Below, piece by piece: positions 40,157-43,451 of a DNA stretch of 43,451 nucleotides; position 1 is the first letter of the stretch; the number at the start of each line of letters is the position of its first letter. The notes beneath the pieces were generated by a model that did not search any database, was not told the DNA's origin, and was given only the letters and a program-made list of their open reading frames with translations. A program made the position numbers and the translations under genes. The stretch spans positions 1 through 43,451 of the IMG/VR virus record IMGVR_UViG_3300042881_002644. One strand, given 5' to 3'. Source of the stretch: a virus.

Positions 40157-41080
40157 TTATGCCGTATAAGATCCAGAAGAATTAAATGTCAATATTTTAA
40201 AAGAGCCGACCGTAGTTTCTGTTGCGTTAGTATATGTGCCGCTAAAATTAGCAGTTGGGATACGAAGAATAACTACACCAGATCCACCAGCTCTTCCAGG
40301 ACCACCATTTGCACCTCCGTAATATGCACCCGCTCCACCTCCACCCCCGGTATTTACTGCACCAGCGGTTGAAGGTATGCTTTGATTTCCTCCGTTACCA
40401 CCTCCACCTGTACCACCAGGACCCGGTGGCTCTGCACTACCAAAAGGAACGGCACCACCACCACCACCAGCTCGCATGATGCTAGTACCAGTGATACTGC
40501 TAGCCAATCCAGCCCCACCAGTACCACCTATACCGTTCGGTGGTGATGAACCAGAGCTACCAGCGCCACCACCGCCACCACCACCACCGGGATAACCTGC
40601 AGCACCATTTCCACCGCTGTTTCCCTGTCCGATAACACCAGCTGCTCCAGCACCACCACCGTAACCACCACCACCACCAGAACCGCCTGTTTCACCTGCG
40701 CGACCACCACCAAAACTAGTAATTGTAGTGATACCAATTCCACTCAATGAAGAATCTGAGCCCTTTGTATGGGAAGTTCCACCTGCACCCCCCGCACCAA
40801 CAATTACAGTAACCACATTACCAGAAATTAATGTGTAGCCAGTTGCCGTTAAATAACCACCAGCACCACCAGCGGGTCCACCAATGGTATTGTTTGCACC
40901 ATATCCACCACCACCACCTGCTATGACAAGATATTCAATTTGATAACTTTGTACAGATTCAAGTGGCCAAACATTATTTTGTTTAGCTAAAGTTTGTCTT
41001 TTACGATTCCAAATACCACCAGCAGAAGTTTCTGAGGTATTTTGTAATGTTCCTATATAACTCCCATTCCAACGAGTCAT
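40157..41080 (-). CDS. Glycine-rich tail adhesin
   Basis: 307 aa from ATG 41080 (MTRWNGSYIGT), which overlaps the upstream stop (TGATG) and has GAGGAAA before it; the TTG-type extension to 41104 is rejected. Residues about 45-240 are very Gly-rich (IEYLVIAGGGGG onward; many GGxGG repeats), matching the glycine-rich phage adhesin domain in which polyglycine-II helices hold receptor-binding loops, as in T4-like gp38. The C-terminus is a small beta domain. Loops between Gly runs are likely variable receptor contacts. Confidence 0.85.
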   Translation of the reverse strand: MTRWNGSYIGTLQNTSETSAGGIWNRKRQTLAKQNNVWPLESVQSYQIEYLVIAGGGGGYGANNTIGGPAGGAGGYLTATGYTLISGNVVTVIVGAGGAGGTSHTKGSDSSLSGIGITTITSFGGGRAGETGGSGGGGGYGGGAGAAGVIGQGNSGGNGAAGYPGGGGGGGGAGSSGSSPPNGIGGTGGAGLASSITGTSIMRAGGGGGAVPFGSAEPPGPGGTGGGGNGGNQSIPSTAGAVNTGGGGGAGAYYGGANGGPGRAGGSGVVILRIPTANFSGTYTNATETTVGSFKILTFNSSGSYTA

Positions 41081-41454
41081 CAGGAAATTTCCTCGTAAGA
41101 ACAAACAATCGATATATCATTCGCAGCACTTGCAATTGCTCCCAAGGATTTATCTTCTTCCAAATACAAAAAACTATTTTTATCCAACAAAACTAAACTT
41201 GCATCTGCTGGGACTACGACGGTAAATGCCAAGGAAGTTCCAGTGCCACCAGCATTTGCTGCTGAATAATAGTTTAAAGTAATTGAAGCATTGTTTGTCC
41301 CATCAATATTAGCAGCAACAATAGAATTAACTTTAAAAACTTTATTGGAACCAGAAGCATTGCTTAAAATATTGGTAGCCCCAGTTGTTCCAAGAGTAAC
41401 TGCTGTTGTTTTTCCAATTATTGAACTGACATTTAGTATATTTGGTGCTGCCAA
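41080..41454 (-). CDS. Small beta-sandwich probable tail/head protein
   Basis: 124 aa starting at TTG 41454, chosen for its AGAGG Shine-Dalgarno nine bases upstream and lack of a suitable ATG. Thr/Ala/Gly-rich with alternating hydrophobics (AVTLGTTGATNILSN... FKVNSIVAANIDGTNNASITLNYYSAA). Paralogue-like to the 41635 gene. Coupled to the Gly-rich adhesin. A CATAAATA late core precedes it. Probably a small structural or fibre-associated protein. Confidence 0.7.
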   Translation of the reverse strand: MAAPNILNVSSIIGKTTAVTLGTTGATNILSNASGSNKVFKVNSIVAANIDGTNNASITLNYYSAANAGGTGTSLAFTVVVPADASLVLLDKNSFLYLEEDKSLGAIASAANDISIVCSYEEIS

Positions 41455-41471
41455 GATAAAATCCTCTGAAA

Positions 41472-41479
41472 TATTTATG
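41472..41479 (-). promoter_or_regulatory. Late promoter core CATAAATA overlapping a stop codon
   Basis: The TAA at 41475-41477 is the stop of the 51-aa gene. The leader to TTG 41454 carries a Shine-Dalgarno. Confidence 0.6.
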
Positions 41480-41630
41480 ATAATATTATGCTGAATGCTG
41501 CTGCTTGACTTACTGTAGCGTAAGTTATTCCACTACCAATTGAAATCCAAGCAGACCCATTCCATTGCCATGTAAGACCATTAAAGGTATAGGTTTGATT
41601 TAGAGTTGGAGAATTTGGAAAGTCAATCAT
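41475..41630 (-). CDS. Tiny tail-fibre-type protein
   Basis: 51 aa: MIDFPNSPTLNQTYTFNGLTWQWNGSAWISIGSG, then TYATVSQAAAFSIILS. The PxSPTxxQTYTxNGxTWxWNGxAW pattern is a well-known short module in phage tail fibres, here standing alone as its own gene. It sits 4 nt after the 41635 gene in the tail cluster. It may bind a fibre or be a relic module. Confidence 0.65.
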   Translation of the reverse strand: MIDFPNSPTLNQTYTFNGLTWQWNGSAWISIGSGITYATVSQAAAFSIILS

Positions 41631-41634
41631 GGCT

Positions 41635-41955
41635 TTAAGTTATTTCTAATACAGAAACTACAACATGAATATAATTTGAAATTCCTGCTGATGCTCGTAA
41701 AGTATTTGAAGATTCTAAAACAACAGGAGAATCGATAGCTTGAAGAGAAGAAGCAAATGGAATCGCAACACCAGTTATCAACGAATAAGCGGTAGACCCC
41801 TTTACCAATTCAATTGTTGCCGTGGTATTGTTTAAACTATTTACATTACTCAAAACAATACCATTTACTATTGCAGTTCCAGCAACACCAGGATATATAG
41901 TAGTTGCACTTGTTGTTCCCAAAATTGTTCCAAAACTTTTATATGATTGTGCCAT
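41635..41955 (-). CDS. Small beta-sandwich probable tail/head protein
   Basis: 106 aa: MAQSYKSFGTILGTTSATTIYPG, then TAIVNGIVLSNVNSLNNTTATIELVKGSTAY and a VVLESSNTLRASAGISNYIHVVVSVLEI ending. Same size and composition as the 41080 gene, with which it appears paralogous. A CATAAATA late core overlapping the upstream stop is followed by AAGGAA and ATG. Structural role inferred. Confidence 0.7.
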   Translation of the reverse strand: MAQSYKSFGTILGTTSATTIYPGVAGTAIVNGIVLSNVNSLNNTTATIELVKGSTAYSLITGVAIPFASSLQAIDSPVVLESSNTLRASAGISNYIHVVVSVLEIT

Positions 41956-41968
41956 ATGATTCCTTAAT

Positions 41969-41976
41969 TATTTATG
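41969..41976 (-). promoter_or_regulatory. Late promoter core CATAAATA overlapping a stop codon
   Basis: The TAA at 41972-41974 is the stop of the upstream gene; AAGGAA lies between the core and ATG 41955. Confidence 0.65.
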
Positions 41977-42289
41977 CAAATACTCTATTTGGTGTGGTGG
42001 GTGGATCTATCAACGGTAAATAGAATTTTTGTGCTTCATTTAACTCAAATTTAGTTCTAATATTTGTGTGCCATCTATTATCTTTTACAACAGGTGGTAT
42101 AAAATTACCATTTTCATCAAATTCTACTTTATTTATTATATAAGGGCCTAAATGATCAATTACAACACCAGCAGATGGTGAAATCCATTCACTTCCATCA
42201 GCACCTTTTGCTATATATGCAAGACCACTACCAATTAATTTACTTTCTACTTCCTCTTTTGTATCCGCTCTTAGATAATAATCAGGCAT
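41972..42289 (-). CDS. Small tail-cluster protein, unknown function
   Basis: 105 aa: MPDYYLRADTKEEVESKLIGSG... EWISPSAGVVIDHLGPYI... VVKDNRWHTNIRTKF and LPLIDPPTTPNRVF. The KDNRWHTNIR pattern occurs in small proteins beside marine-phage fibre genes. It starts inside the upstream stop (ATGCCTGA overlap). Possibly a fibre-associated chaperone or virion protein; not provable here. Confidence 0.7.
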   Translation of the reverse strand: MPDYYLRADTKEEVESKLIGSGLAYIAKGADGSEWISPSAGVVIDHLGPYIINKVEFDENGNFIPPVVKDNRWHTNIRTKFELNEAQKFYLPLIDPPTTPNRVFA

Positions 42290-43451
42290 TTCTTGTTATC
42301 TCCTGTAATTCAGATGATGTAAGAACTCTTGGATAATATCTAATTTTTGCAATAGAACTATTGAAGTAATCTGAAAACCCTGAATTTATTGAAGTGCTTT
42401 TTGCACCTAGAGTCAGCCATTGAATGTTTGCTGGAATCAAATCAGTTGCAGTAGTACCAGAAATTCTTCCATTAAAGGCAAATTGAACTAAACTTGCAGT
42501 ACTCCCATTTATTGTAAATGCTGCTTTATTTAAACCTGTAACACCACCAGTAAGTGAAAAAGAATTTGTTCCCCATCTTAATGTACCTGTATTTCCACTT
42601 GGGGTATGCTCAATGCATATAAATCTTTGAGAAACATTATCAGTAGAAATTACTGTGTGTGCACTTGCTCCTCTTCCTTCTCTCCTGTAATATTCAACAT
42701 AAAGTGACCCTGGTTCTTTCAACCATATTGTATTTGTTGGACCAGTGCCACTGATTGTTATTTCATCTTGTGATCTCGTTACACTTACGCTTGGTGTACC
42801 TGATGTATTAGGAGGAACTCGTATATAAGATGTGGGATACATTCTACCTGGATCACCAAATTCAGCTTGACATCCCCATATCCACATACCAAATCCAGCG
42901 CAATTTCCAAAGAATGGTGAAAAATTAGTAAATACAGTTGCACCATCAGGATAAGGCACTGGTGTCCATGCCACATTATTAGCTAAATTGCCATTTACTC
43001 CAATTCTAAACCAATCATTTTTTGTTCTTTCAATTGAAATATATTGTTCGTTAGCATTATTAAGACTAGAAAAAATTAAATTACCTGCAGTAACTCCAAC
43101 TCTAATTTGAAATCTTCCATTGCCTTGATCACCCATATAAATTTTTGTAAGTTCTGCTGCTTTTGCGTATAGAGAATAATACGTTCTTAAATTAGTAGAA
43201 CTATAACCAAGATTATTAGTTTTTTGACCATATGCTTCTACAGGGACTGCTCTGTCTGCTGTAAATGTAGTATCCAATCCAGTATTTCCATCAATAGTAG
43301 ATAATAAAGTAGCACCAGCATTTGCTGTCCATCCAACAAAACTTGAAGCACTAAATCTTACATTCATTTCTTGACTAGATGAAAAAACGTTAGTTCTCTG
43401 TTCTTCAATCAACAAACCATAAGTATAACCAGTATAACTGTGATCTATTCT
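42282..43451 (-). CDS. Tail fibre with concanavalin-like C-terminus (partial, 5' end beyond window)
   Basis: 389 codons visible; the frame is open to the right edge (RIDHSYTGYTYGLLIEEQRTN at the edge), so the N-terminus is missing. The GLLIEEQRTN element opens a jelly-roll (IWGCQAEFGDPGRMYPTSYI closes it), followed by a laminin-G/concanavalin-like domain ending FNSSIAKIRYYPRVLTSSELQEITRN. Same architecture as the C-terminal part of the 37685 gene. A receptor-binding fibre is likely. Confidence 0.8.
   Translation of the reverse strand, partial: RIDHSYTGYTYGLLIEEQRTNVFSSSQEMNVRFSASSFVGWTANAGATLLSTIDGNTGLDTTFTADRAVPVEAYGQKTNNLGYSSTNLRTYYSLYAKAAELTKIYMGDQGNGRFQIRVGVTAGNLIFSSLNNANEQYISIERTKNDWFRIGVNGNLANNVAWTPVPYPDGATVFTNFSPFFGNCAGFGMWIWGCQAEFGDPGRMYPTSYIRVPPNTSGTPSVSVTRSQDEITISGTGPTNTIWLKEPGSLYVEYYRREGRGASAHTVISTDNVSQRFICIEHTPSGNTGTLRWGTNSFSLTGGVTGLNKAAFTINGSTASLVQFAFNGRISGTTATDLIPANIQWLTLGAKSTSINSGFSDYFNSSIAKIRYYPRVLTSSELQEITRNA

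Noticed and set aside
1-43451. CRISPR array, insertion sequence, integrase or attachment site
   Set aside because: I saw no regularly spaced direct repeats, transposase, integrase or tRNA-end duplication; the content is that of a lytic T4-like phage.

Overview
This window is part of a tailed-phage genome of the T4-like (contractile-tailed) marine/aquatic type. The evidence is the T4 replication set in its usual order on the minus strand (DNA polymerase gp43, UvsX recombinase, gp41 helicase, gp61 primase), T4-type late promoter cores (TATAAATA and the variants CATAAATA and CTAAATA), and large tail-adhesin genes at both ends. The sequence is AT-rich. ThyX, a class II (B12-dependent) ribonucleotide reductase, dUTPase and many very small genes fit marine T4-like phages. 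I see no photosynthesis genes. A circularly permuted tmRNA gene points to a host from a lineage with two-piece tmRNA (alphaproteobacteria, some betaproteobacteria or cyanobacteria). Alphaproteobacteria is an inference.

Layout. 1-9151 (minus): four consecutive tail adhesin genes with glycoside-hydrolase-like, fibronectin-III and jelly-roll domains; the first runs off the left edge. 9199-10455: small genes on both strands and a tRNA-Gly. 10452-24315: mostly minus, a block of probable virion/late genes with a PD-(D/E)XK nuclease and a homing-repeat DNA-binding protein inside it. It is interrupted by a plus-strand early operon of six tiny genes (11313-12660). 24356-25151 (plus): HNH nuclease and zinc-ribbon protein. 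25148-36304 (minus): replication and nucleotide metabolism operon, starting with a DUF1599-like protein and gp43. It continues to RNR, three tRNAs (Asn, Thr, Tyr), the tmRNA, a separate pseudoknotted small RNA and a RuvC-like nuclease. 36378-39274 (plus): GAF membrane protein, holin-like protein, tiny lipoprotein, tail fibre. 39271-43451 (minus): dUTPase and a second tail-fibre cluster, open at the right edge.

How it works together. Two promoter classes are visible. Early genes carry TTGACA-N16/17-TATACT-like promoters whose -10 box ends 6-9 nt before the start codon, so the mRNAs should be leaderless or nearly so (including gp41 and dUTPase). Late genes carry TATAAATA-like cores, often overlapping the previous gene's TAA stop and often so close to the ATG that their mRNAs should also be almost leaderless. 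RNR, ThyX, dUTPase and the DUF1599-like protein supply dNTPs to gp43/gp41/gp61/UvsX. tRNAs, tmRNA and the pseudoknot RNA form an RNA island behind the RNR gene.

The strongest items for a second look are the permuted tmRNA with a predicted ANIKAAPMRMAA tag, the adjacent pseudoknot RNA with its own late promoter, the leaderless promoter layout, and an FN3 domain split between two adjacent adhesin genes at a UGA codon.
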